Positions 1-12,407 of a DNA stretch of 64,000 bases are shown in pieces. The stretch covers positions 46,254,758 to 46,318,757 of the forward strand of contig CAMZMU010000027.1 of assembly GCA_947311845.1 (NCBI GenBank), in the 5' to 3' direction. How positions within the stretch are numbered: position 1 is the stretch's first letter; each line of letters starts with the position of its first letter. The notes below the pieces were generated by a model. It did not search any database. It was not told where the DNA came from and saw only the letters and a list, made by a program, of their open reading frames with translations. This stretch comes from Poa pratensis. Its lineage: Eukaryota > Streptophyta > Magnoliopsida > Poales > Poaceae. The position numbers and the translations under genes are program-made.

Positions 1-412
1 AACATTGCAACCACGAATTTGTTATGGTATCATCTTTGCATATAGATTTATTTTTCCTATGATCTTATTTCATACCACAACAGCTTAAACTAACATATAT
101 GAATCTAACCAAGTTATTATAACAAAAGACTATAATCTGGTATAGCTGCAATATTGAATATTTAGCCCTAATGATTTTGAACTGAAGTAGATGACAATTT
201 ACCAAAGGAGTTATAACTTTCGCTCTACAGTTTATAATAAATATGTATGTTGAGATTTCTTGTAACAAGTAAAATTAACATGCGACCAAAAACATATTCA
301 GTGTTATGTGTTGATAACATAAACCTTGTGCTAACTCCAGTTGATGGAAGATAATTGTCAACATGTTTCTACTGTAAAATCGAGGAAAATATTACTGGAG
401 ATAAGGGCCTTA

Positions 413-550
<138 letters not shown>

Positions 551-1173
551 CTATGAACAAAAGAAAGGGAAGATTTTGCAAAAACCTTAGAGCAACAAGT
601 GAAGGAAAAAAGGAGGAAAAAGGTAATGCAGATGTACCAGATTAAGAAATAATGTAACTCTCTCCATCGAACCATTCTCCTCAAAATCACGCTTGAAAAA
701 TTGTGCTGTTTCCATGTTTACTCCCATAGCTGCAAAGACAATAGCAAAATTGTCCTCCTCGGCATTCTCCTTGAAAAATGAATTAATGTCAATATATTGG
801 TCTAAGATGGAGCAAATAATAGAGAGCAGATTTAAAATAAAAAACCGTAACTGAGAATAATATAAATTAACTGGTACTGTTATTTAAATTATTATTGTTA
901 CGATTTGCACACTTAACTTTGTCATTTAAACCAAACCAAGATTTCTATCTACATAATAGATCTGGTACAACACACCCATGAAGGTATTTTTTTTATTATT
1001 ATGCGGCTCAAAAACAAGGATTTTATCCAGTTTTGTTTTGTTTTAAATGCACATGAATAGCTATGTATCTATATATAGACAAAAATTAATGCACTTAATT
1101 GCTATTAATTCGGTACAACTTATCCAGTCATCTACTAGTAGTGTGATTCCGGAAATACAGTCATGCGCATCCA

Positions 1174-1184
1174 CTATAAATAGG
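1174..1184 (+). promoter_or_regulatory. TATA box of the defensin-like gene
   Basis: A CTATAAATAGG sequence lies 99 bp before the ATG at 1283, a normal distance for a plant TATA box plus a short leader. The leader contains a tandem 20-bp duplication. Confidence 0.6.
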
Positions 1185-1228
1185 CACTCATTTGTTCTCC
1201 ATGACAACTCAGAATTCAGAAAACAAAG

Positions 1229-1268
1229 ACATCTCTTTCCGTCAACACACATCTCTTTCCGTCAACAC
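1229..1268 (+). repeat. Tandem 20-bp duplication in the leader
   Basis: Two head-to-tail exact copies of acatctctttccgtcaacac sit in the predicted 5' leader of the small cysteine-rich gene, just before its start codon. Confidence 0.9.
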
Positions 1269-1282
1269 AACCACAAGTTAAG

Positions 1283-1654
1283 ATGAGGACTGCCCACATG
1301 TTGCTCCTGACCCTCGTCTTCCTTGTGCTAGCATCAGGTACTCATTTGTCCCTATTGTAAATCTCTTCAGCAGCTCGTGACGCACCATGGTCATATTGTG
1401 ATCCTCTCTCTTTTTCATTGTGACATTCTACAGATGTGCTAACGAAGGCGTCGACAGAAGGTAGCATCGAACCCGAGGGCTGCACGTCAACCATTATCCC
1501 AGCGAATACGCCATGTCGTCCCAAAGATTGCCATGATCGATGCCTCAAACAGGTCCATGGATCTGGGCAGTGTGTTCCTGGGGGTGCAAGTGCACGTTCT
1601 GCATTTTTGCTCCATCCCTCCATAACAACGAACAAATGGGTACTAACTAGCTAA
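1283..1654 (+). pseudogene. Small secreted defensin-like (DEFL) cysteine-rich peptide gene, apparently frameshifted
   Basis: Two-exon gene in antisense orientation inside the large intron (770-2403) of the VHA-B gene. Exon 1 (1283-1337) encodes a signal-peptide-like start, MRTAHMLLLTLVFLVLAS, and ends at a GT donor. The intron is 1338-1433 and exon 2 starts after the AG at 1433. This is the usual layout of plant DEFL genes: signal peptide in exon 1, mature peptide in exon 2. The open frame holds five cysteines spaced C-x10-C-x4-C-x3-C-x9-C. A G-run near 1578-1582 then shifts the frame, and the remaining C-x-C-x2-C signature of an eight-cysteine fold is visible only in another frame. The open frame instead ends at 1654 without these cysteines. 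The role would be a secreted antimicrobial or signalling peptide, inferred from fold type only. A homopolymer sequencing error is a real alternative. Confidence 0.65.
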
Positions 1655-3267
1655 ATAGGATGCCTTGTTCGGCAGAATAATACCAATGAAATTCAAATGT
1701 TTTAGCAACAAGGCTGTTCACTGGAAATCCATATGAAAAATAATGAATTGGAGAGGACGTACGCAGCGTGATGGCTCAGGTACTGGTTGTTTAGTTGTGT
1801 TATATATGGACAGCATGAGGATGGGATAAGATCGCTTTCCTCGTTGAGTTGAGAAAGGTGCGAGTTATCTGCCCAAGCCCTGGGTTATCTTTAGCGGCTT
1901 CAACATGATTTAACACGGCGAGGACAAGTAATTTCTTCGAAGCCAAAACAAAGAACACAGAAATCAACATTTCCATGTTTTAAATTGTTGTTGGCTGGCC
2001 ATTCCAACAGGACGCAGACTAACATATAGAGATGGATTGCTACAATGTCATGTTCATAAATTTACAAATGATGAGCCAACAACATATGATATTATATTAT
2101 GTACTTCAGAAGAAAAATTATTCATAATATGCAAGTAGATATTTGTTTCCATCATAGATCAATTATCAAAAACTTATCACTTCAAGTGTGTTTAGAACTT
2201 TTTAGCACAGCATGAGGTTTTATATTCCATAGAAAAGTTCATTCATAAGTACAAAATCCTGGTTGACGAAGAAAACAACCATCAAAGGTAACTGGTTATT
2301 TCAGCTTCATGTTCGGTAATTATTTCTAGTACTGCAGAGAGTTATCCAAACTATTTTAGTAAATACTACGGGTAGCTAATAATTGTGTTGGTTTTATATA
2401 TACCTCCAAGATATTATCAGTCTTCTCTTTACGCTTTACCAGACCAGCCTGACGGCAAATCTGAGCAGCAATTTCATTGTGCGGGAGACCTGCAGCGGAG
2501 AATAGAGGGATCTTCTGACCACGAGCTATAGAATTCATGACATCAATGGTAGATATGCCAGTCTGAATCATTTCTTCAGGGTATGTTCGTTCACTGGGAT
2601 TAATAGAACTTCCTGCACCAGATTAACAAAAAAAAATATCAAAATCTGGATATTCTAAAATTTTCTACACATCTGAATCAGCTAGCTCTTACCGGAAATG
2701 TCCAGGTATGCCTCGGTAGAATTGGTGGCCCATTATCTATAGGTTTCCCAGAACCATTGAAAATACGCCCAAGCATATCCAGTGATACCGGAGTTTTTAG
2801 AACCTAAGAAAAATGCAAATAAAATATGAACGAGCCAAAATTCTGAACAAATATGTTTTAGAAAAAAATAAGAATTAGCACAAAGAGCACTCAATCGTAG
2901 TTGATTAAAACGAAGAATGTCCATCTAGACCAATTACCACTAGTTTCAGGGAAAATCGATGTTACCTCACCAGTGAATGCACAGTTGTATATTTGTTGTC
3001 AATACCAGAAGTTCCCTCGAAAACCTGCAGTAAATTCTTAAAGTATTATGAACACTTGATTAGTAAGAGAAAGGCAGGTAGAAAAGAAAAAACTGTACAT
3101 TAACATATAATCGAAGATCGAAATTATCTCAATATCTGAGGTGAACAGAAGACAAAGGCAACTAACTGTTGAGTTAAAAAAGACAACTAACTGTTCAATG
3201 ATGTTTAATTGAGATAATGTGATAGGAAATATCACATAGTCGTTCCCCTATGACCAAGATCGTTATA

Positions 3268-3343
3268 GCTGAAGACAGCAAATGAGCGTAGTCTTTGGAG
3301 GATGGTATGGCTAAAGACAGCACATGAGCGTAGTCTTTAGAGG
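3268..3343. repeat. Two 34-bp direct repeats, period 42 bp
   Basis: Two near-identical copies (3268-3301 and 3310-3343) of a sequence containing atgagcgtagtcttt lie in a VHA-B intron. They differ at about three positions. No function is visible. Confidence 0.7.
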
Positions 3344-4950
3344 TTGCTTAAAACATGATATAAACTGTAGTATGGCATCTTTCTCCAATCAAAATATACT
3401 ATAAATTGTTTTTGCAACAAAAGATCCCATCAATACGTGATGAATGGATAACTTCTAAAGAAAAAGTAATGTGATATCCATTCGTCATACCAATATGATA
3501 CTATCACACTAATAAAGAAATACCTGAACCACAGCTTTCTCTCCATCAACTTCAAGCACCTGACCACGTCTAGTTGTGCCATCTCCCAATCGTATATTGA
3601 CGATTTCTTGGTATTTAGGACCCTGAAATGACAGTTTTGCGACCAATAAGATTATTTTAAAAAACAAATCACCAAAATTGGTATGAAGATAGGATACCTT
3701 CACTTTATCAAGAATCACAAGAGGACCAGCAACTCCAGAAACTGTCCTGTACTCTGCAATAACAAAGAGAACTGTTAGAAGGTGTGTATTATCTTAACCA
3801 GATTATCACCAGAAAGTGTTGATATCCTATTCGAGTAAAATTACTTGTACGCGGGTAAATAGAAAATGCATACCCATCCCGATTTCAAGGGTTCCTCCAT
3901 GTCGACATTGCCATTTGGGACAACCATGTTTTTTTGAGTTTTAGAAGCCTGACATACCAACATCAACATACTAAGTTAAACAGAACACAATCAAACAGAA
4001 CAAATCCCCAGACGACTATGATATGCTAATTCAATTACAAAAGTTCTCTCTAATGGACGTATCTTCTCATTTAACACAGCACTCTTAAGAAACCGACTAA
4101 TAGAGGTCTCCGGCATATAAAACAATGGAATCATGATCAGACACATGTTTCACTTAAATCATATACTATGAGAAATATAAGCTAGATAATAGTCTTTGAA
4201 TGAACATCAACCATATCCTGGCAAAAAGTTTAATGTTTCAATTACATGGGGAATACAGAAACCAATTGTGCGTTGTTGCTTATGGCTTATGGGCAAATGG
4301 TAGTTCAGAGACAAAAGTTAACTAACACGACAGGAGGAACTTGTGAGCTTCTGCGACATTACTAGTTCGAATTTCACAAATATGAGATACAATAATTACG
4401 CACCGAGCTCACTAAAAGGCACAGTGCCAGAACACCAAATCAGACTCAACATGTACCAAAATCTGAGACATGTATTGTTTATTCAACGAATCCATCAAGC
4501 TCCAAAGAGATAATGCTCTGACGAACTCGTCCCTCCCTCGCCGTCCCATTGACTAATCTACAAACTTAAACATCGGTTGTCCGATCAACGACATGGCAGA
4601 TATCCATAAACATCACAACCGCACGACGCGCCCGTGCGCACACACGGACACATAGCAAGCTACATAGAACCATACGAAAAAAACGCACAAATGCCTTAGA
4701 AGCAACCACTAAGGAGCCGATTTGGAGCGCAGAACCGCAACCCTGTGCTTCTCGTTAACCGAGCAAATCTCTGGCGCGCGCGAGCTTAAGCGTGCCGCGA
4801 CGAGCGGACGGGATTGGAACCGATCGAATGCGGAGGAGGAGGAGAGGACGGCGAGATCCGAGTAGCGGCGCACGTACCTTGGATTCGATCGGATGCGCAG
4901 GCGCGGCAGAGCTTGGCTATGGCTCCTTCAACAACGATCGTGCCTATTGC

Positions 4951-5918
4951 TGTCTGTCCCCGGAGATGTGATTTGATTTGATTAGCGGGTTTGTCTAGCG
5001 ACCTCCTGATCCACGATTGGAGGATGCAGCATCTGGGCTGTCCGCGTGGTTGGTTCGGTAGACGTGGACGGTCAGGATCGGCCCGATCCAGTACGATTGC
5101 TTAGGTGGGTCCCGTCGTGTCCTAGAGCGTAAGTCGAGCGGGTCACGTTGGCCCACGTGCAGCAGAGCTGTCAGGAAGACCGGAAGGATTCCTTCGTTCC
5201 GCTGCAGAAATATTTGGCCTATATAGTGAAGAAGATACCTTTTCCCCCGAGCTCCACTGCGCTCTATATTTTCTAAAAAAAATGCAAAAATCATAACAAC
5301 AAGACCGGAGAGGAGATTCCACCCCGGCTTTGTCATTAAGATAGAAATGCAAGTTTTTAAAAACTAAAAAAATCTTAATGTTGTCAATATGGTAGCCCAC
5401 ATACGTGTAGAATTTCAATTTGAAATATTTTATATACATAGCTACATAAAAATAACAATATGCAGATCTACACTTTCAAATCTCCAAAATATACAAGATG
5501 TCATTTTATTCAGCACAACACAAATAATTTCACCTTGTGATTTTGCATACTTGTATGATGCATCATTGACTACATCCATGTTTTTTCAGATTTTTTAAAA
5601 CTTATAAATATGATTTTTTTTTTAAAAATATAGAGAACATTAGAATTCGTGAGCCAAAATAACTTTTCGCCTATATTAGACCAATGCTCGGGTCTCCATT
5701 TTTTTAAACCCCACGATTATAAACACTCACACTCATCCCTACGAACGCACACGCACACAACATATTTTTATGAGCACCTCCGAAATACTGTGTCGGTAGA
5801 TCTTAAGATTGACAAGTCACCATAAACATCTCGCCGTTGATTACCACTGAAAGAATATCCTGAATTAAACTAAGATAAATGTGAGCCCTCATACACTTGA
5901 ACTTAGGTGGGTTGGCTC
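4951..5918. other. Upstream region of VHA-B, no gene seen
   Basis: About 1 kb upstream of the VHA-B leader exon. The first 300 bp are GC-rich, as expected for a housekeeping promoter; the rest is AT-rich. The stretch near 5700-5880 resembles dispersed grass repeat DNA, but I cannot name the element. Short ORFs here have no recognisable content. Confidence 0.5.
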
Positions 5919-6674
5919 CATGGGCGGATCCATAGGGTGGCCAGGGTGGGCCAGGGACCACCCTGGGATTTTCTATATCAGTAGCGTCTTTGCATATCCA
6001 GCTATGTGTAGCAGGCTAGCAACAAGTTCAGGATGCACCCAACACTCACGCTACGCTAGTGTTCCTGTCCTTGCTTCAAGGTTGGCTCCACGCCTCCAAC
6101 AATTCAACATACAATATTTCCAATTACTATACTTGCGTTCATGGAGTCATCTGTTTACTAATTGATTCTTTAAGAGTTGGGTTGGGGATTATTGTCCAAC
6201 GATTTGGTCAAATGTACAATTAGATTATTTGATAAATTCCATAACCGATGGCGGTTTTGGGGTGAAGAGCAAACTCAAGACACAATGTTAAAAATGAGGT
6301 TTTTATGTCTATGAAAAGGCATAAGCCTGACATATAGCTTCCATTAAAAAAATTATGGCACATAGGCTTTTTTGTTATTGAGGGAACCAGTGAGCTTTAT
6401 TGATCAAGCAACATAGTTTTTACAATCATCAATGAGCAGTCCCAGCGCGCAGGTCAGCATTGCATCGTCTAACTCCCCACACATACTCTTTCCTAGTTTT
6501 GCTAATTTTATGCAACATATAAATTTAATTGTGATTTATTATATCGTAATATGTTCAATAACCATAATGCTATTGGCAAACTCTATAATACCAATATTTT
6601 GTATATATAATTATTGCAATTGAAAATTATGTTAAGGTGGACCACCCTGATTCAAATTCCTGGATCCGCCACTG
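5919..6674. mobile_element. hAT-type non-autonomous DNA transposon (756 bp)
   Basis: The ends are imperfect terminal inverted repeats, CATGGGCGGATCC at the left and CAGTGGCGGATCC (reverse complement) at the right. They are flanked by an 8-bp target-site duplication with one mismatch, GTTGGCTC at 5911-5918 and GTTGGTTC at 6675-6682. An 8-bp duplication with CA-GGCGG-type ends is typical of grass hAT elements. The interior has no transposase ORF. Confidence 0.8.
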
Positions 6675-6682
6675 GTTGGTTC

Positions 6683-7780
6683 CACCACTAGAAACCAAAT
6701 CATCTAAGTCGCGCGGTTCGCTTCCCTGAAAAACTATACATGAGACGTCTTCGAGAATCCAGACCACTGATATTTTTAAATTATTCGGTCCAAAAGTTCA
6801 AGACCTGTATCACAATGTTATTAACAAGGTTACCCCTTGTGTGTCCGATGTCTGGCTCCTAGATCGAGGAAGGAAGTGAAAAATGGGTTGTTCATTATCA
6901 ATGGTATAAAGACGCTAGGTCTGGACGACATGTTGTATTCTATAAGCGGTTTGGGCATATATATTATTGGTGAAGATTTGAGAGAAGAGATGTTACTAGT
7001 TGTTAATTTCCCAATTATTTCTCAGGGGTAGAACACTATAACTATAGTGCTGACACCAAAGTGGAGAATACAAAACCCATTACTCAGTCTATAAGTTTAT
7101 GCAATGTTGTTTACAAAGTTATCTCCAAATAAATTATAAATAGACTAAACAATCTGCTTCTAGAGATCTCACCAACAATTCCGTGGTGGATAACAATAGT
7201 CCATGACGGTTTGACTTTTTGGTCACGAGTCTAGATGAGGCTTGTCTCGCCCTGAAAATGGATTGCGTACGGTGTCTAAATCTCGCTTATGTCTGAGGCT
7301 TACCGTCACATATCATCGTGTGAGCCGAACAACACCCTCTAACGCGAACTTCCCACTACCGGGTTTGGGTCTAGCCGACAAATATGGACCCACCTTGTTT
7401 GCGTACGTGTCCGCGGACAGATATCTCTGACACCTTGTTATCTACTCAAATGTTAGATTGTGGGTTTCACCTAGATAATCTGCATAGTTATGATCAAAGC
7501 CACAACTCGCAACAATCTATTTACTTGCTAACGTCGTCTCGCTAACATGTTCCTGATGTTTAGAGAGCTGAAGGTGCCAATGTCTCTAGAGAAAACGCCA
7601 AAAGCATGTTAAGGACCGTCTTGCGTCCGACGAGTACCCCACCATCTTTGATCATGTCGTCGAGAGAAGGAACGGCGGTGGACGAAAATTCGTCGCTACA
7701 ACCACGTCATCCATGCCCATATGAGCACATCGAGAGAAAAAAAGGCCAATTGGGCCCTTTTTGGTTTGTTAAAAATAATA
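6683..7780. other. Intergenic, nothing recognised
   Basis: Mixed-composition sequence with only short uninformative ORFs and no clear terminal repeats. It may be old degenerate transposon DNA. Confidence 0.4.
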
Positions 7781-8022
7781 CTCGCTCAATCCCAAAATAT
7801 AAGGGGCACTAGATTTTCGTTGGTCAACAAGTTACAAGTTTAACAATGATTTTTACTTATAAAATGTTTAAAAAATTAGTATAAAGATAGATAAATGAAA
7901 AAAAAACACAAGACGGATACGACGATACCATTTATACATTATGAATCCATATAATAATTTAGTATATATTAGTGTTCTAGTACATCAAAGATCAGAAAAA
8001 AAAAGAACATCTATTGAGGGAG
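7781..8022. mobile_element. Stowaway-like MITE (about 240 bp)
   Basis: The left end CTCGCTCAATCCC and the right end (reverse complement CTCCCTCAATAG) match the Stowaway CTCCCTCC-type terminus. The left flank is TA and the right flank is CA, so the TA duplication is degraded. The interior is AT-rich and has no ORF. Confidence 0.65.
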
Positions 8023-8324
8023 CAAAAAAAAAACGTCAATGGAGGGAGCCGTTTAGCAGATTACAAACGGCCCACAAGCACAAACTCGGCTGAAACTTTT
8101 GACATTTCCGCAATGGGTAAACTGCGCGGAAATGCTACCTACGGGGACTTACGGATGGTTTACGCGCTGACGAGGATGGAATTCATCGTGGCCAGTGAAC
8201 GGAAGAAAAAAACAAATGGATGTCCCGCTAATCATGGAACCAAAACAGGAACTGCAGGTAGGTTTTACCCTTCGTTGAGAACTTGAGAAGTTGAGATCGA
8301 CCAGGCCGAGCTGCCTCCATCGCG

Positions 8325-8850
8325 CCGTCGTGAACGGCCAGGCCCCATGCCGGTTGCCCACGATCTTCCTTAAACTGCAGCTAGACCTCTGTCACGACCC
8401 AAACACGAGAGTGTGACGAACAACTCAATCCACAACAGTATTTGGATACAATTTGGGGTACAAGGGAATCAAGGGTGAGGAATCAGCAAAGCAGGAGGAA
8501 GGGGAACAGAAGCAGGAGATGAGGAACGGGAGCAGAGAGATGAGAAGTCCAGACCATTCATTTCATTCGATGTCCTCTCCAGTTGACCTCCTCTCTCTTT
8601 TATCGTTCCATATCCAAGGCTCCATGTGTTGGGCCGGGGCCGAGTCATCAGCCCATCACCCAAGGGCGGTCCATGAAGTATGACGGGTGTTACAACCTCG
8701 CCGTCGTGCCGACCGAGTTGGCTCCATCCCGCCGACGATCTTGCTCAACCTGCTCCTACACTCGCCGTCATGCCGGCCGGGTTGCACCGTCGTGAAAGGC
8801 CAGGGTGTGCCGGTAGCCCACAATCTTCTCAACCTGCAGCTAAACTACGC
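8325..8850. repeat. Diverged direct repeat split by the solo LTR
   Basis: The block at about 8325-8388 and the block at about 8788-8850 are diverged copies of one another; both contain a gtcgtgaa-ggccagg stretch, a gcccac(g/a)atctt stretch and a ctgcagcta stretch. The host sequence was already tandemly repeated before the LTR element inserted. Confidence 0.55.
8390..8694. mobile_element. Solo LTR (305 bp)
   Basis: The element begins TGTCACGACCC and ends GGGTGTTACA, the TG...CA pattern of an LTR. It is bounded by a perfect 5-bp duplication, ACCTC, at 8385-8389 and 8695-8699. No second LTR or internal domain is nearby, so it is most simply a solo LTR left by recombination, or a very small TRIM. 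Family unknown. Confidence 0.8.
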
Positions 8851-9054
8851 CGCCGAGGTGCTCAATTTCACGCAAGTTTGCCCGACCCATACTCCTCTTG
8901 AAATTTGTTGCAGCCTAAGGTTCTCCTAGGTCCTAGCTGAGGGTATTTAAAAAATTAGTGCAAACAAGATGTCAAGTAATGATCAAAACATGTCAAATAC
9001 TTCATTAGAAATCCTTCATATTATCATGTTTTTCTTTGTGATCTCATCACATAA

Positions 9055-10300
9055 TTTTTTTAGGGCTAAAAGAGATGCTTTATTCAGATACTTGATACAG
9101 TCGGTTACAATCTAAGGCCGTGCCCCCGTGTCGCTCCCCAGGCGGCACCGGGGGCGCACGCCGCCACCGCCTCTCACCCCACTCCCCGGCGTTCCGCCTC
9201 CGCCGCTGCCGCCGGCTCCTGTGCCGCGGTGGCGGCGGCCCTCGCCGCCAACAAATGGCTCCGGGGGGAGGTTCCTAGCTCGAGTTGGTGTCGGTTCCGT
9301 CGGCCTTTGCTGGGGAGATGCCGGCGGTTCGCCGGCGCCGTTTAGGCCGGGGCGACGGCCCCGGAAGCTCGGTGGAGGTGGGTGGCGGCGGCTGCTGGCT
9401 CCTGGGCGCGAGGTCGTGCGGAGGAGGGAGATCGAGGCCGCGCCCTGATCTTCTGATGTCGGCAGCCTGTTCGGTGGCCACCGCGCGTTGCAGGCGGGCC
9501 GGGGCGCAGCGGTACCGGCCGGCGTCTGCAGCTCCGCGACGGTGGTGGCCGCGGAGAGGACGGTGGCGCGGCGGCGCCACATCCGCATCTGGTGGCGGAG
9601 GTCGTCGTCGATGCAGCCCGCGGTTGGTGCTCGATGTCATGTGGTGATGTCCGGCTACTGCCGCGGTGGTGGAGAAGGTGGACGTCGGTGTTTGATTCGC
9701 TGCTTGGCACAAGGTATGGCGTGGTTGGTCGGCTGCCCGTGGTGGTCAGCTGGGCTAGAAACGGTGGTGACAATGGTGGTTTCGGGTTGCTCCAGGTGAA
9801 AGCCTAGCACTGATCTCGGTCAGTGCCGGCGGCGGCGGCATTTGTGGATATCGTTCCCCACCTTGGTGGCGTCGTTGTGGAGCGCCAACCATGTCTTTGT
9901 CACTCTGTTTCACAGAGTTTCTCCGGGTGAAAACCCAGTATTGTCGTTGACAATGCGGGCGACGGCGGCGTTTTCGCCGTTCCCTCCTTAGGGGTGTCGC
10001 CTTGGAGTCTCTGTACTACTGCATGTCGTTGTGTTGCCATGCTTGCTTGTCTCATCGGCGGGTGCGTGGACGTCGAAGCGGCAGCTTCGAGATGGTTCTT
10101 GCATGTCGGGGCGGCGGCCCCGGATTGCTGTGCGGCGGTGACCCAATGTGGTGGGGTTACGGCTCGACAGAGTGTGAGTGGCGGCTTCGTGCTACTTGGG
10201 TGGCGAAGTTGTCGGCTCGGTCGATGCGTCCCAGCGAGGGGGCGGTGACCCAATGTGGTGGGGCGATCTTCAGTATGTCCATAGGTGTAGCATTACTGCG
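9055..10300. mobile_element. LINE-like GC-rich debris
   Basis: A T-run at about 9055-9061 followed by agggctaaaagagatgc and ctttattcagatac looks like the reverse complement of a LINE 3' tail ending in poly(A). The following GC-rich stretch contains repeated phrases such as ctccgggtgaaaacccag that are common in grass LINE untranslated regions. Many long overlapping ORFs on both strands are composition artefacts. Borders and family are uncertain. Confidence 0.4.
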
Positions 10301-10954
10301 AACACATAACCTTATATATAAAAGGGCGACAAGAACTCGGCACCTCAGAGGCCTTGGTACTGTAGCTACTGTAGCTGTGAACAGTAGCTACAATAACGAA
10401 TCCAGGCGACCCGATCGCGGATCAACGGCTCACAGTTCTCGCGCTTGGTCAACAGACGTGCACGGTGCTGTGCGTGCATGCTTTTTGGCGCGCGGGATAC
10501 CACCGATGAACCGGTCGCAGCCGGTTGCACGTACCTCGCACGAAAATTGGCGCACATTGCCACCCATTGCTAGCCGGTGGTCCACTGCTTCGCACGGTTC
10601 TTAACGCGTGCGTTCCCGGTCGTTTCTCTGCCTCGCTGCAAATTTACAGAAAACCGCCCGCAAAGGACCAATGTGCAAAATTAGGAAGCCTCAAGGACCT
10701 ATCTAGAAAAATGTCAGCGCACTTTCCCCTCCCTCTCCTCTCTCCCCCACGCGGCCGAAGCTCGCCGCCGCCGCCGCCGACGCAGCACACCGCTGCTCCG
10801 CACCTCCCCGTCCAGATCGAAGCACGCGGCGAGCTTCACCACCGTCTCCCGTCCATTCTCGCCGAGCGCCGCGTGCCAGGACGCCCCGTCTGCGCCGGAA
10901 TCGTCCTCGGCGTGCTCGACGGCCGCCGCCGCCGCCTTCTTGCTCGCCGGCGGC

Positions 10955-11082
10955 GGCTCCGGTGACCAAATGGTCCGAGCCGCCGCCCATTTTGCTCCTC
11001 TCCACCCGCGGCGGCGGCGGCTCCGGTGACCAAATGGTCCGAGCCGCCGCCCGTTTTGCTCCTCTCCACCCCCTCTGGCGAC
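10955..11082. repeat. 64-bp tandem duplication inside Helitron H1
   Basis: Two almost identical 64-bp units beginning ggctccggtgaccaaatggt occur head to tail. They generate overlapping GC-rich ORFs on both strands that are not genes. Confidence 0.85.
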
Positions 11083-11249
11083 TCCGTGTGGCCCCAGGCC
11101 CGCGCGCGCGCTCGCCTGCTCCAACGCGAGCTCGGCAGACCTCTGCCGCGCCCGCCATGGCCATGTTGCCGCCACGCTGACGTCACGTGGGTCCCACACG
11201 CCAGACCTTTAATCTTTTCCATGACTGTTTTACGTAAATAATAAATTTC

Positions 11250-12060
11250 CGACATGTGGGTCCCTCTGTCAGGTTTTTAACAATTACAGAAAATGCTGAA
11301 AATTGTAAAATTCATATCTTTCAATCTATAATTCAGAAGAAAAAAATAATATACCAAAATTTGCACAAAAATGAAATCTTTACAACTAACACATTTCCAT
11401 AGATGATTAAACAAGTTCAAATAATTTTAATTACATGAACTAATATAACCTTTTTATATTAATTATATAGCTCACGGAAATGACATCTGTTAGCCAATTC
11501 AACTCCATTTAAATTGATCTTCATGGTCTAGGGTTTATTGATGTATGTATCTTGATCCAACGATTTCACTACTATTATATTTTCCTTTTATATCAACGCA
11601 CAATTTAAATATTCCCAAAATTGTATTTCATATTTTGTTGTCTTTTTTTGTGCCCAAAGCAAATTTTGTTGCTACTTTAACTTAGAGAACTATTGCTCTC
11701 TATCCATGTAAAATTAAAACTTAGAAGGATGATTTTACAACGATTTCCTAATAACAATTGTTCAAATCCGCTAAGATAAATTTAAAATGGTATTTGTTTT
11801 CCATATTTTCCAACTGTCCACAAAAAATAATCTTTATCAGATGAGTTTTCGTGAAGAGTGCGGCAATATATTGTTTTAGAGTATTTAATATTTCAAATTT
11901 ACAAATGCCTTTCAAATCTAAGCATTTTTGCAAACGTGAAAAAAACTTCCCAAATTTACCAATTTTTTGAAATCTAAAAAATTAATAAATGTAATTTTTT
12001 TTTGAATTCCAACAATTTCAAAATCTAAACAATTTTTTTAATACAGACATTTTAAATACA
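11250..12060. other. AT-rich 3' half of Helitron H1
   Basis: AT-rich sequence without genes, forming the 3' part of Helitron H1. Runs such as aatttcaaaatctaaac are repeated loosely. Similar AT-rich sequence fills the same part of Helitron H2. Confidence 0.5.
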
Positions 12061-12407
12061 AATTTTAACCCACAGGCGCGGCGTGTCGACGCGCCATCTT
12101 GCCTAGTGAATCTCTGAAAAATCTACCAAAACTAGCAAAACAAGAAACCAAGATAATGGTGGGCGCGCACTGCCGCGGTCCAGGCCCCGAAATGGCAGTC
12201 TGGCAGATTGGAACAGGATGGTGCAAATGTTCTGGCCCTTCACCTCGCGCCACCAACCACTCGCTCTTCCCGGTTTCCGCTTCAAGCAAATCCACATCCT
12301 CAGTACTAGCAGACGCAGCACACGCAGCATTTCCTTTACTCTCCTGAGGTCCTGAGCAAACATTGCTTGCTACCTAATCTTCTTCTCACCGACGCCGGCA
12401 CGCACAC

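Larger units (their letters stand above)
10309..12106 (+). mobile_element. Helitron H1, non-autonomous
   Basis: The 3' end is clear: a GC hairpin (ggcgcggcgtgtcgacgcgcc at 12075-12095, written here in part as ggcgcg...cgcgcc) lies about 8 nt before CTAG at 12103-12106, followed by T. The 5' end is approximate, near CTTATATATAAAAGGGCG at about 10309. The interior runs from GC-rich 5' to AT-rich 3' and parallels Helitron H2 at 16111-18340: same order of an 'aaggacc' segment, a ccctccctctc tract, a GC-rich core and a long AT tail. No Rep/helicase is encoded. It ends just upstream of lipase copy 1. Confidence 0.7.

Noticed and set aside
9112..9807. Several long overlapping GC-rich ORFs on both strands
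   Set aside because: Low-complexity Arg/Pro/Gly/Ala translations in every frame; explained by GC content and lack of stops.
10703..11255. GC-rich ORFs of 139 to 161 codons on the minus strand
   Set aside because: They lie in Helitron H1 over a 64-bp tandem repeat and have no domain.
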